Positions 34,757 to 42,755 of a stretch of DNA of 64,000 nucleotides are shown in pieces (within the stretch, counting starts at the first letter, position 1; the number at the start of each line of letters is the position of its first letter). The translations under genes were made by a program, and so were the position numbers. The DNA comes from Nonomuraea fuscirosea (GTDB lineage: Bacteria > Actinomycetota > Actinomycetes > Streptosporangiales > Streptosporangiaceae): NCBI RefSeq assembly GCF_003001935.1, contig NZ_PVNG01000029.1:62001-126000 (forward strand). Reading direction: 5' to 3'. Under the pieces are notes generated by a model. It did not search any database. It saw only the letters and a list, made by a program, of their open reading frames with translations, and was not told the DNA's origin.

Positions 34757-35350
34757 ATGAACAAGTCTCAGAGCCTGAGCAAGGGGCGAGCGGCGCGGCT
34801 GCGCGCGGCCCGGTCGGCCGCGACGGCGGCGGTGCTCACGGTGGCGGCGGGCGCGATGATCGCCGGCCCCGCCTCCGCCGCGAGCCGGCCCGCGCACGGC
34901 CACACGCACACTTCGGTCAGCACGACCGGCGCCACCGGCGCGGCCGCGTCGGCCGGCTTCGCGCGGAAGTACTACTTCGCCGCCGGCCTCCTGGGCCGGA
35001 ACGAGGTACGTGAGCCGGGCAAGAAGGTGAACGACCGCGACGGGGTGGCGGTCGCCAAGTTCCGCATTCACGGCAACCGCTTCTACTACTTCGTCCAGTG
35101 GAAGAACACCGGCAGGCCCACCGCCTTCCACATCCACCGGGGCAAGGCGGGCGTGAACGGCCCCGTCGTCATCGACCTTCTGTCCAACGGCCGCATCCGC
35201 GGCAACACCAGCTTCGGCTCCGTCCACGTCAAGAGCAGCCTGCTCAAGGGCATCAAGAAGAACCCGAAGAACTGGTACGCGAACCTGCACACCGCCAAGT
35301 TCCCCGACGGCGCGGTCCGCGGCCAGCTCCACAAGGGCGGCCACTGGTAA
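34757..35350 (+). CDS. Secreted CHRD-domain protein
   Basis: 197-aa precursor: long basic signal peptide (about 1-45, ending ASA), a His/Thr/Gly-rich linker, then a CHRD (chordin-like) beta domain with 'YYFAAGLLGRNEV' (near 71), 'FRIHGNRFYYFVQWKN' (near 97), 'HIHRGKAGVNGPVVIDL' (near 120) and the closing 'WYANLHTAKFPDGAVRGQL'. The HIH and LHT histidines are conserved in the family and may bind metal. Role unknown. GGAAGGA lies seven bases upstream of ATG 34757; the earlier ATG at 34727 has no such site. Confidence 0.88.
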   Translation: MNKSQSLSKGRAARLRAARSAATAAVLTVAAGAMIAGPASAASRPAHGHTHTSVSTTGATGAAASAGFARKYYFAAGLLGRNEVREPGKKVNDRDGVAVAKFRIHGNRFYYFVQWKNTGRPTAFHIHRGKAGVNGPVVIDLLSNGRIRGNTSFGSVHVKSSLLKGIKKNPKNWYANLHTAKFPDGAVRGQLHKGGHW

Positions 35351-35372
35351 ACCGCCGCCCCCCGCATGACCC

Positions 35373-35407
35373 GGCCGGCCCGTCACCTTCATGGTGGCGG
35401 GCCGGCC
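35373..35407 (+). terminator. Strong hairpin terminator after CHRD gene
   Basis: A 15-bp stem (one T-G pair) with a 5-base loop: GGCCGGCCCGTCACC (35373-35387) pairs with 35393-35407. No T-run follows, as is usual for actinomycete terminators. Confidence 0.8.
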
Positions 35408-35541
35408 TTCGCGTGGTCACGGGGCGGAAGCCGGCCATCCGGATCGCGCAACAGAGAATGCGTTCACCGGATATCCGGAGATTCCGGCGCTCCGTACCAT
35501 CGGCTCTGCACGTGAATTCCCGGAGCTGAGAAAAGGAAAAG

Positions 35542-35868
35542 ATGAAGCTCGTCCGAAAAACTGTGCTCGCCGCCTCGATGGCCATGGCCCTGTCGACCGC
35601 GGGCATGCTCGCAGCCGCACCCGCGCACGCCGAGGTGTGGGACTGCGGGGCATATATCGCGAACAATGTGGGAGCCGGCAGCTGCAACAGCGGATTCGGT
35701 TCCTATCAGGTACGGGTTTCCTGCGCCTCGGCGCACTGGCCCTATACGAGGGAGATCCACGGTCCCGTCGTGTACAAGGCGCAGGACCAGTGGGTCGGAC
35801 CCGAGTCCTCGGTCAGCGGCGCGGCGAACGGCTGCCACATCACCGACGCCTGGGTGCACGCCTTGTAA
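35542..35868 (+). CDS. Small secreted cysteine-containing protein
   Basis: 108-aa precursor with a clear signal peptide (MKLVRKTVLAASMAMAL... ending AHA, cleavage near 30). The mature ~78 residues contain four cysteines ('WDCGAY', 'GSCNSG', 'VSCAS', 'NGCHI'), probably two disulfides, and end 'TDAWVHAL'. No family recognised. AAAAGGA is seven bases upstream of ATG. A perfect 12-bp palindrome, CCGGATATCCGG (35467-35478), lies 64 bases before the start and may be an operator. Confidence 0.75.
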   Translation: MKLVRKTVLAASMAMALSTAGMLAAAPAHAEVWDCGAYIANNVGAGSCNSGFGSYQVRVSCASAHWPYTREIHGPVVYKAQDQWVGPESSVSGAANGCHITDAWVHAL

Positions 35869-35927
35869 GTCTGCACCACACGCCTGCGACCAGTGAGGCG
35901 GCCGTGACCGCTTCTCCAAAGAAGGCG

Positions 35928-35950
35928 CTGGGGGACGTGTGGTCCCCCAG
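35928..35950. terminator. Bidirectional hairpin terminator
   Basis: Perfect 9-bp arms CTGGGGGAC (35928-35936) and GTCCCCCAG (35942-35950), loop of 5, between the convergent secreted protein and GH55-like genes. Confidence 0.8.
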
Positions 35951-35972
35951 CCGCCGCTCTCTCACCCGGGCT

Positions 35973-37859
35973 CTAGGGTGCCGGGTAGTCGGTGACGTAC
36001 ACCGGGGCGCCGACCTTGGTGGTGTCGGCCGCTTCGCCGTCACCGTTGACGACGTGGTCGATGACTCCGGCGCTCAGGTTGACGGTCATGATGTGGTGCA
36101 GCCGCACTCCCGGCCGGCGTGGCACCTCGAAGCCGTTCTCCGTGTGGATCTGCGGGTTGTTCTGGTTGAAGACGTAGACCCCCGCCCCGTACAGGCGGTG
36201 CTTTCTGACGCGGTCGCCGACCTTGTAGCCGGCCCAGCCCTCTACCGCGCCGTTCATCCAGTCGGCCTGCGTCGGCGGGTCGTACGGCAGTTCGTTCTGG
36301 TACAGGATCGTGGTGCCGTCGTCGCCGTTCCAGATCGTGTTGTACTGCTGGAAGTGCTCGACGAACAGTCCCGTCGCGGTCACGTGGTCGCCGTTGACGA
36401 CGGCGCCGTTGCGGCCCAGGTTGGTGTTCCAGCGCTGCGTGTCGGTGAAGCCCTCGACCCCGTGGTCGGCCCGCCACACCCAGGTGTGGTCGATGAGCAC
36501 GTGGTCGCTGTTCACCTCCAGCGCGACGTCCGTGCTGCCGGCGTGCGGGCCGCCGACGCGGAAGTACACGTCCGAGAGGGTCGTGGGGTTCGACGGGCTC
36601 GACTGGTTCGCCGGCGAGCCGTGGCGGTGCCCGTGCTTGGCGCCCACCCGCAGCAGCACCGGTGACTTGCGCGGGCCGGCGTCGATGGTCACGCCCGCGA
36701 TGACGACGCCGGGGACGTCCGCGACGTCGATCGGGGTCGAGCCGCGGGAGGCGGTCAGCGTGGCGTGGCCGAGCCCGAGGACGACCGTGTCGGGGCGCCG
36801 GATCTCGATGCTGCGCGCGATGTCGTACACGCCGGGGGTGAGCAGCAGGTTCTTGCCGCGGGCCAGCTGCCGGTTGATGTCCTGCGCCGAGTCGGACGGC
36901 CTGGCGACGTGGAAGTCGCTGATCGGCAGCGTACGCCCGGGCGTCAGGCCGGCCGCCCATGAGACGCCGCGCGTGTTCCTCCTGGCGGCGGGCACCCGCA
37001 CGTTGTACCGGCCCCGCGCGTCCACGTACAGGTAGGGCTTCTCGCGGCTGAGCGGCGTGGTGTCGAGCGTGGTGTACGGCGGGTCCGGGAAGCCGGCCTC
37101 GTCCGGCGCGCCGACGACGCCCGAGAAGACCTGGTTCCACACGCCGTTCGACCAGCCGGCGACCTCGCTGTTACGGGTCAGCCACTGCTGCTGCGAGCCG
37201 TTCGTGACGGCGGGCAGCCTGGAGTCGGCGATGAAGCCGCCGCTGGCGTACTGCGGGCCGGCGGTGCAGTAGTCCATCAGCGACAGGGTGCCGCCGGTGA
37301 CGTCGAGCCGGCGCAGTGACACCGCCTGCGAGACGGCCCAGAAGTTGGCCGACGAACGGCAGCCGTCCTGCCCGGCCGCGTTCACGTTGATCGACAGGTT
37401 GGACAGGGTGCGCCAGAAGTTGACCAGCGCGAGGCAGTTGGCGGTGCCGCCGTCCGCCAGGCAGCGGTTGTAGACCTCGACCTTGCCGTTGATGACGACG
37501 TCGGTGGGGGAGGCGCCCAGGCCGGCGATCTCCGTGTAGTACCCGACCTTGATCTGCAACGGCTGCTCGGCGGTGCCGTACGTGCCGGGCTTGAACAGGT
37601 ACGCGTGGCGGTTGACGCCCATCTCGTCGTCGACCTGGGCGGCGTGCGCGGCGTCGAGGACGGCCTGGATGTCGGCGACCGGCATGCCGGGGTCGAAGAC
37701 GGTGACGTTCTGGCCGAGGTCCGGGGTGGCGTGCGGCGGTGAGGCGGCGCCGGCCGGGCTCGTACCCGCCGATAAGGAGGAGATCAGGACGGCGGTCATC
37801 AGCGTGAGGCCGATGCGCGGCCGCCTGCCACGGGATGGCTGGGGTATCGTCGTTGCCAT
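35973..37859 (-). CDS. Secreted beta-helix protein, GH55-like
   Basis: 628-aa exported protein: signal peptide (about 1-39), then two right-handed beta-helix halves. 'NVTVFDPGMPVADIQAVLDAAHAAQ' (about 50-74) and 'DSAQDINRQLARGKNLLLTPGVYDIARSIEI' (about 327-357) are the two Pectate_lyase_3-like starts of the GH55/laminarinase layout, followed by repeated short strands ('VVIAGVTIDAG', 'VALEVNSDHVLIDHTWVWRADHG'). Actinomycete homologues are often mislabelled adenylyl cyclase; no cyclase motif is present. Beta-1,3-glucan or another polysaccharide is a likely substrate by fold. The start is ATG 37859, 33 bases from a 38-bp palindrome that may control it. Confidence 0.78.
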   Translation of the reverse strand: MATTIPQPSRGRRPRIGLTLMTAVLISSLSAGTSPAGAASPPHATPDLGQNVTVFDPGMPVADIQAVLDAAHAAQVDDEMGVNRHAYLFKPGTYGTAEQPLQIKVGYYTEIAGLGASPTDVVINGKVEVYNRCLADGGTANCLALVNFWRTLSNLSINVNAAGQDGCRSSANFWAVSQAVSLRRLDVTGGTLSLMDYCTAGPQYASGGFIADSRLPAVTNGSQQQWLTRNSEVAGWSNGVWNQVFSGVVGAPDEAGFPDPPYTTLDTTPLSREKPYLYVDARGRYNVRVPAARRNTRGVSWAAGLTPGRTLPISDFHVARPSDSAQDINRQLARGKNLLLTPGVYDIARSIEIRRPDTVVLGLGHATLTASRGSTPIDVADVPGVVIAGVTIDAGPRKSPVLLRVGAKHGHRHGSPANQSSPSNPTTLSDVYFRVGGPHAGSTDVALEVNSDHVLIDHTWVWRADHGVEGFTDTQRWNTNLGRNGAVVNGDHVTATGLFVEHFQQYNTIWNGDDGTTILYQNELPYDPPTQADWMNGAVEGWAGYKVGDRVRKHRLYGAGVYVFNQNNPQIHTENGFEVPRRPGVRLHHIMTVNLSAGVIDHVVNGDGEAADTTKVGAPVYVTDYPAP

Positions 37860-37892
37860 TCGGTCCGTCTTTCACAGGGGGACTGGTGGGTT

Positions 37893-37930
37893 CACGCCCG
37901 TTCGAGAGAGCGCTCTCTCGAACGGGCGTG
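37893..37930. promoter_or_regulatory. 38-bp perfect palindrome between divergent genes
   Basis: The left half CACGCCCGTTCGAGAGAGC (37893-37911) is exactly mirrored in 37912-37930. The core GAGAGCGCTCTC resembles LacI-family sugar-operon operators. It lies between the GH55-like gene (start 37859, leftward) and pta (start 38072, rightward). The extra outer arms exceed a normal operator and could form a cruciform or an RNA hairpin. Confidence 0.75.
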
Positions 37931-38071
37931 GCCGGATCGGGTGCGGTGAAGTGTGGTCGCCCGTTTCTACCGCGCCGACCGGTCCTCTCACAAGACGCAC
38001 TTCGCCGCGGTGCCGTCCGCTTCCGGTGCCTGCTGACGTTCGTGCCGCCGGGGTCCCGGAGAATGAGGGGC

Positions 38072-40126
38072 ATGACGCGTGCCGTGTACGTCGCCGCCGG
38101 TGAGGCGGAGAGCAACAAGGGAACCGTGGCCCTGGGCCTGGTCGAACTGCTGTCCCGGCAGGTGGAGACCGTGGGCGTGTTCCGGCCGGTGGTGCGGGCC
38201 GGCCGCGAGGACGCCCTGATCAACACCGTCCGGAGCAGGTTCCAGCTGGCCCTGCCCTACGAGGCGTGCGCGGGCGTCACCTACGACGACGTGCACGCCG
38301 ACGTCGAGCGGGCCGCGGGCGACGTCGTGGCCCGCTTCCGCGCCCTGGCCGGACGGTGTGACGCGGTGGTGGTGATCGGCACCGACTACACCGACGTGGG
38401 GGCGCCGACGGAGTTCGGGTTCAACGCCAGGCTGGCCGCCGACCTGGGCACTCCCGTGGTCAACGTGGTGAGCGGCAGGAACAGGACGGCCGCCCAGATC
38501 GCCGCCGCGGTCGAGCTGTCGTCCAGGGAGCTGGCGCACCACCACGCCGGCGAGCTCGCGGTCGTCGTCACCCGGGCGGACGCGCCGGGGCCGCTGCCGA
38601 TCGAGCATCCGACGCCGGTGTTCGTCCTGCCGGAGACCCCCTCCCTGCGCGCCCCGACGGTGACCGACCTGCTCGACGCCTGCGACGGCCGGTTCTTCCT
38701 GGGCGAACGCGACGGCCTCGGACGCGAGGCGAGCGCCCTCATGGTGGGCGCGATGTCGCTGCCCAGCATCCTGGACCGCCTCACCGAGGGCGCCACCGTG
38801 ATCATCCCGTCCGACCGGGCCGCCGCGCTGCTGCCGGGGCTGATCGCGGCGCACACCACGGCGGGCTTCCCCGCCCTGTCGGCGGTGCTGCTGACGGGCG
38901 GGAGCGAGTTGCCTCCCTCCGTCGACCGGCTGCTGCGCGGCATGGTGATCCCGCTGCCGGTGATCGCGACCGACCACGACACCTTCGACACCGCCACCCG
39001 CCTGTCGGCGGTGGAGGGCCGGTTCACGCCGGAGGCCGGTGGGAAGATCGACACGGCGCTGCGGGTCTTCGAAGAGCATGTGGACGGGCCGCTGCTGCTC
39101 GACCGCCTCGACATCGCCAAGACCGACGTCGTCACGCCGCTCATGTTCGAGTACGAGCTCCTGGACCGGGCACGGGCCCGCCGCCGGCGCATCGTGCTGC
39201 CCGAGGGCGAGGAGCCGCGGATCCTGCGCGCGGCCGACACCCTGCTGCGCCGCGGCGTGGCCGAGCTGACGTTGCTCGGCGACGAGGCACGCATCAGGAC
39301 CCGGGCCGCCCAGCTCGGCCTCGACCTGGACGCGGCCCGGGTGCTCAGCCCCTTCGACGCGGAGCTGCGCGAGCGGTTCGCCCGCGAGTACGCGGCGGTC
39401 AGGGCACACCGGGGGATGACCGTCGAGCTGGCCCGCGACACCGTCACCGACGTGTCCTACTTCGGCACGCTGATGGTGCACACCGGCATGGCCGACGGCA
39501 TGGTGTCGGGCGCGGCGCACACCACCGCGCACACGATCAGGCCCGCGTTCGAGATCCTGCGCCTGGGTCTGGTCTCCAGCGTGTTCTTCATGTGCCTGGC
39601 CGACCGGGTGCTCGTCTACGGCGACTGCGCGGTCAACCCCGACCCGACCGCCGAGCAGCTGGCCGGCATCGCGATCGCCTCGGCCGGCACCGCCGCGCTG
39701 TTCGGCGTCGATCCCAGGATCGCCATGCTGTCGTACTCGACGGGAGCCTCCGGCGCGGGCGCCGACGTCGACAAGGTCCGCGCCGCCACCGACCTGGTCC
39801 GCGACCTCCGCCCCGACCTCCAGGTGGAGGGGCCGATCCAGTACGACGCCGCGGTCGACCCCGCCGTGGCCAGAACCAAGATGCCCGACAGTCAGGTGGC
39901 CGGCCGCGCCACGGTCTTCGTGGTGCCCGACCTGAACACCGGCAACAACCTCTACAAGGGCGTCCAGCGCAGCGCCGGCGCGGTGGCCGTGGGGCCGGTG
40001 CTGCAGGGTCTGCGCAAGCCGGTCAACGACCTGTCCCGCGGCGCCACGGTGGCCGACATCGTCACCACGGTCGCCGTCACGGCCGCCCAGGTGACCGACG
40101 CCCCGCCGGTCGACACCGACGGCTGA
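38072..40126 (+). CDS. pta: Phosphate acetyltransferase, long two-domain form
   Basis: 684 aa. Interconverts acetyl-CoA and acetyl phosphate, working with acetate kinase encoded 2.6 kb away. The N-terminal half is the BioD-like/DRTGG regulatory part ('YVAAGEAESNKGTVALGLVELL', about 5-26; 'LPSILDRLTEGATVIIPSDRAAAL' near 230), and the C-terminal PTA_PTB domain starts near 360 ('RIVLPEGEEPRILRAADTLL') with 'DTVTDVSYFGTLMVHTGMADGMVSGAAHTTAHTIRPAFEI' (about 455-494) and 'SYSTGASGAG' (near 553). ATG 38072 has GGAGA nine bases upstream; the frame is open upstream through the palindrome but unsupported. Confidence 0.93.
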   Translation: MTRAVYVAAGEAESNKGTVALGLVELLSRQVETVGVFRPVVRAGREDALINTVRSRFQLALPYEACAGVTYDDVHADVERAAGDVVARFRALAGRCDAVVVIGTDYTDVGAPTEFGFNARLAADLGTPVVNVVSGRNRTAAQIAAAVELSSRELAHHHAGELAVVVTRADAPGPLPIEHPTPVFVLPETPSLRAPTVTDLLDACDGRFFLGERDGLGREASALMVGAMSLPSILDRLTEGATVIIPSDRAAALLPGLIAAHTTAGFPALSAVLLTGGSELPPSVDRLLRGMVIPLPVIATDHDTFDTATRLSAVEGRFTPEAGGKIDTALRVFEEHVDGPLLLDRLDIAKTDVVTPLMFEYELLDRARARRRRIVLPEGEEPRILRAADTLLRRGVAELTLLGDEARIRTRAAQLGLDLDAARVLSPFDAELRERFAREYAAVRAHRGMTVELARDTVTDVSYFGTLMVHTGMADGMVSGAAHTTAHTIRPAFEILRLGLVSSVFFMCLADRVLVYGDCAVNPDPTAEQLAGIAIASAGTAALFGVDPRIAMLSYSTGASGAGADVDKVRAATDLVRDLRPDLQVEGPIQYDAAVDPAVARTKMPDSQVAGRATVFVVPDLNTGNNLYKGVQRSAGAVAVGPVLQGLRKPVNDLSRGATVADIVTTVAVTAAQVTDAPPVDTDG

Positions 40127-40194
40127 CAACGAGGCGCGTCTCCTCCGAGCTCTTTCGTGACACCTCGATCGTGAGGGCTTCACGGGGGGATTTG

Positions 40195-40296
40195 ATGAAA
40201 ATTTCAAGCATCGGCGGGCCGGCGGCCGAGGTGTTCCGCCATGTGAGGCGTGTGCCGGCCGTCGGACGGGGTTCGCTGGGATGGGTGAGGCGTTGA
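40195..40296 (+). CDS. Possible 33-aa small ORF
   Basis: ATG 40195 lies five bases after GGGGGGA. The product begins MKISSIGGPAAEVF and ends GSLGWVRR, with net positive charge and no family match by eye. It sits in an otherwise empty 300-base gap between pta and the 22-bp palindrome. Codon use is too short to judge. It may be a small peptide gene or chance. Confidence 0.3.
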   Translation: MKISSIGGPAAEVFRHVRRVPAVGRGSLGWVRR

Positions 40297-40324
40297 CGGT
40301 CGGACCGGGCGGCGGAGACCCTTG

Positions 40325-40346
40325 CTTTTGGGAGCGCTCCCAAAAG
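40325..40346. promoter_or_regulatory. CebR-like 22-bp palindromic operator
   Basis: A perfect 22-bp palindrome centred on TGGGAGCGCTCCCA, the CebR-type (LacI-family, cello-oligosaccharide) operator sequence, with extra CTTT/AAAG arms. It lies 80 bases upstream of the DoxX gene. No CebR or cellulase gene is in the window. Confidence 0.8.
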
Positions 40347-40425
40347 TCGCACGGCAGATCACCGGCGTTCGCAGCGTCGCCGACGCCCGGTCCACCACGT
40401 GAACCCCCGTAGAAAGGCCGCCTTC

Positions 40426-40845
40426 GTGGATTCCCTGTTCAAGGATCAAGGGCTGTTCCTGGCGCTGTACCGGATCGTGATCGGGCTGCTGTTCGCCTGT
40501 CACGGCGCGGCGACGCTCTTCGAGGTGCTGGGCGGACCCCAGGGCCAGGCGCCCGCCTTCGGGCAGTGGCCGGGCTGGTGGGCGGCCGTCATCCAACTGG
40601 TCGGCGGCATCCTCGTCCTGCTTGGCCTCGCCGCCCGCGCCGCCGCCATCGTCTGCTCCGGCACCATGGCGTACGCCTACTTCGTCGTCCACCAGCCGCA
40701 GGCGCTGTTCCCGATCGAGAACGGCGGCGAGAAGGCCGCGCTGTTCTGCTGGGGCTTCCTCCTCATCGCCATCCTCGGCCCCGGCCGCTGGGCCCTGTCG
40801 GCCGCGTTCACGCCCTCGCGGCTGGTCGCGGAAGAGCGGACATGA
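40426..40845 (+). CDS. DoxX-family membrane protein
   Basis: 139 aa with four membrane helices: 'LFLALYRIVIGLLFACHGAATLF' (about 9-31, the DoxX start with conserved R and HG), 'WWAAVIQLVGGILVLLGLA', 'AAAIVCSGTMAYAYFVVH' and 'KAALFCWGFLLIAILGPG'. DoxX proteins are quinone-linked or thiol-stress membrane proteins of unclear chemistry. GTG 40426 has AGAAAGG seven bases upstream; GTG 40399 is a weaker alternative. The CebR-like palindrome upstream is an unusual partner for this family. Confidence 0.85.
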   Translation: MDSLFKDQGLFLALYRIVIGLLFACHGAATLFEVLGGPQGQAPAFGQWPGWWAAVIQLVGGILVLLGLAARAAAIVCSGTMAYAYFVVHQPQALFPIENGGEKAALFCWGFLLIAILGPGRWALSAAFTPSRLVAEERT

Positions 40846-41142
40846 CGGCGGACGATGAGGCGGGGCACGCAGCCGAAGGTCGCCACGGCCGCCGTCACAG
40901 CCGCCCAGGCGACTGACACGTCGCTTGTACGGAGCCGTTCCCGCGCCAGACAGCTTGCCCATCCAGCTCTTCACGAAGAACCAGTAATACATGTTTTGCG
41001 TCAAATGTCTGGACGATTCCGAGAACGGCGATGACGATGGAACTGTCGAGCCTAATAGGTGAAGGGGTCCGAAGCTAAGGGCAGCGACGATACGGAGATA
41101 ATGACTGGTAGACCAGCCTACTCGCGTATGGGAGGCGCTCTC

Positions 41143-41514
41143 GTGTGGCAAAGTCATGCAGTTAGGCACGCCATCATGACGCTGGTGGCTTCGGTAGCTC
41201 TGGTGACAGGAGTTGTCGCTCCTGCGGCCAGCAATTCTATCAGGCAGGACCCATACATCGGCCTTGATTACGACACCGGGCCTGCGGGAACCGAGGTGAC
41301 GGTCTGGGGAAATCTTTTCCTACCCAACCTCCCCATCACAATCTCCCATCCAGGGCTAAGCGGCCCTGACAGCACCAAAGCAGACGATGTCGGAGCCATT
41401 CCTAACTTGACATTCCGAGTTATGGAAAACGCTCCAATAGGCAAAATAACTATCCAATACCGGCAAGCCGAGCACATCATCGCCTCCGCCGACTTCACCG
41501 TTCAGCGACGGTAG
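41143..41514 (+). CDS. Small secreted protein with IPT/TIG-like domain
   Basis: 123-aa precursor: signal peptide 'HAIMTLVASVALVTGVVAPAAS' (about 9-30), then a ~90-residue beta-rich domain containing 'GPAGTEVTVWGNLFLPNLPITI' (about 46-67), the G-x-x-V-x2-x-G-x2-F pattern of IPT/TIG immunoglobulin-like folds. GTG 41143 has GGGAGG seven bases upstream; the frame is open from 41059. No cysteines. Function unknown. Codon use is lower in GC than in neighbouring genes. Confidence 0.65.
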   Translation: MWQSHAVRHAIMTLVASVALVTGVVAPAASNSIRQDPYIGLDYDTGPAGTEVTVWGNLFLPNLPITISHPGLSGPDSTKADDVGAIPNLTFRVMENAPIGKITIQYRQAEHIIASADFTVQRR

Positions 41515-41623
41515 TCCAGACGCACCGCCTCGGGAGAGCTGGGCTCGGGAGGGGCCCGTGGCACGGCTCTCCGGGGCTGGGTCGAGTAGAAGCTCCATCA
41601 AGGAACCTTAGCCAGGAGGTGTC

Positions 41624-41995
41624 ATGAATCAAGGCACCCGAAAAATCATCATGGTAACGGTAATCAGTTCGATCCTTGCAATGGGAAGCACCGATGCCCT
41701 TGCCATTACCCCTTGGGACCCCGGCGTGCCCAGCACTGGTTCGGTAGAGCCCTCCACATCGCCTTCTCGCGAAGAAGGTCGAAAGGCCGGTTACCGTACC
41801 GGTTACCCCGAAGGGGCGCAGCGGGCTAGAAAAGTGCGGTGCATGGTCGTTGAAGTAGATCCTCCGTCAGGCACCTTGCCTGTGGGTATGGAGGGAGACC
41901 CATACTGGACGGAAGGTTATTTGGAGGGATACCCGCAGGGGTTCGGTGCAGGCTTTCTATCCGCCTGTCCCGCCGGGCCCCTTCTTGCGCCCTGA
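41624..41995 (+). CDS. Small secreted protein with Gly-Tyr repeats
   Basis: 123-aa precursor with a perfect AGGAGGT ribosome site six bases before ATG. Signal peptide about 1-27 (MNQGTRKIIMVTVISSI...ALA). The mature part has two related stretches, 'EEGRKAGYRTGYPEGAQRA' (about 50-68) and 'YWTEGYLEGYPQGFGAGF' (about 94-111), each a run of G-Y spaced every three or four residues. Two cysteines ('VRCMV', 'SACPAG') could pair. No family recognised. Confidence 0.7.
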   Translation: MNQGTRKIIMVTVISSILAMGSTDALAITPWDPGVPSTGSVEPSTSPSREEGRKAGYRTGYPEGAQRARKVRCMVVEVDPPSGTLPVGMEGDPYWTEGYLEGYPQGFGAGFLSACPAGPLLAP

Positions 41996-42018
41996 GGTCA
42001 TCTCGCTGGAGCTTGTGA

Positions 42019-42132
42019 AGACTCCGCGCCGAGTCGGAGACGTACCTGACTGACGCCGACCGCCGAGCCGTGATCGAGAAGCTCACCGTGGGCGAGCGAT
42101 CGGCAAGGTTGGTTATCAACGGCGCAATTTGA
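42019..42132 (+). pseudogene. Probable 3' fragment of a lost gene
   Basis: An open frame bounded by TGA on both sides encodes RLRAESETYLTDADRRAVIEK...VINGAI without a start codon. The helix-rich, charged sequence with 'LTDADRRAVIEKLTVGERSARLV' looks like a protein C-terminus. The family was not identified. It supports decay within the low-GC island. Confidence 0.35.
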
Positions 42133-42169
42133 TTACGTCACCGACTTTTCACCCTTGTAGCACGCTCCA

Positions 42170-42615
42170 ATGGGAGCCGTGCTTGACATCCTCATCCAGT
42201 TGCTTATCGGCGTCGTCTCGTTGGGGTCGCCTACCTGGCATACAAATCCGCAGTCGAAGCAAACCACCGAGCCGAGAAGCTCCGCTTGGCAGCGGCAGGC
42301 GTTGGCTCCACGAGCATTCCTGACCGGATCGCCGCAGTCAACAAAGCCTTCGCCGAAGCTGGGCTGGTGATGGAGGATCTTCGTCGTGAACTCGAAACGC
42401 AACAGGCTGCTCGCGATGTGCTCCTTACACGCGCCAAGGAGCAGCAGCGGCTTCTAGAGCTGAACGAACAACAGGCCCAGAGAATCCAGCAGATCCTTGT
42501 GGGCGAGACGAAGGCAACCATCCGGGCGGAGGGGCGCAAGCAGTGGCTGTTCTTCGCCTTGGGCGTGGCAGCCTCGGTCCCGGTCGGCGTCCTGATCAAC
42601 ATTCTGGTGCCCTGA
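42170..42615 (+). pseudogene. Membrane coiled-coil protein, frame disrupted at a G run
   Basis: ATG 42170 begins MGAVLDILIQLLIGVVSLG, a good membrane helix, then leaves frame. One added G in GGGG (42223-42226) would continue into 'VAYLAYKSAVEANHRAEKL' and the open frame that ends at 42615. The repaired ~148-aa protein has an N-terminal helix, a central coiled coil ('EDLRRELETQQAARDVLLTR' onward, rich in Q, E and L) and a C-terminal helix 'WLFFALGVAASVPVGVLINIL'. Without repair, the only start in the main frame is TTG 42286, giving 109 aa. Function unknown; resembles small accessory or phage-type membrane proteins. Confidence 0.5.
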
Positions 42616-42755
42616 CCGGCATGCCGCTCATGGATCAGTGAAGCGTGGCATTCAAGGCGATGATTTCCGGCTAATGTCAAGAAACCCCTGAGTGCCTGTC
42701 ATACGGTGGCGTCCGCTTGTGTCCCTCGTGAAAAGGGGAACCCTGCCGGCATCGT

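Larger units (their letters stand above)
40900..42750. other. Lower-GC island between pta and ackA
   Basis: From about 40.9 to 42.75 kb base composition falls well below its surroundings (many AAT, ATC, CAA and TTA-type codons), and the stretch carries only small secreted or membrane genes, an apparent gene fragment and a frameshifted gene. No integrase, transposase or terminal repeats were found. It looks like an acquired and partly decayed segment. Confidence 0.55.

Noticed and set aside
37988..40207. 739-aa open frame antisense to pta
   Set aside because: Pta is unmistakable on the plus strand; the antisense product has no fold-like pattern.
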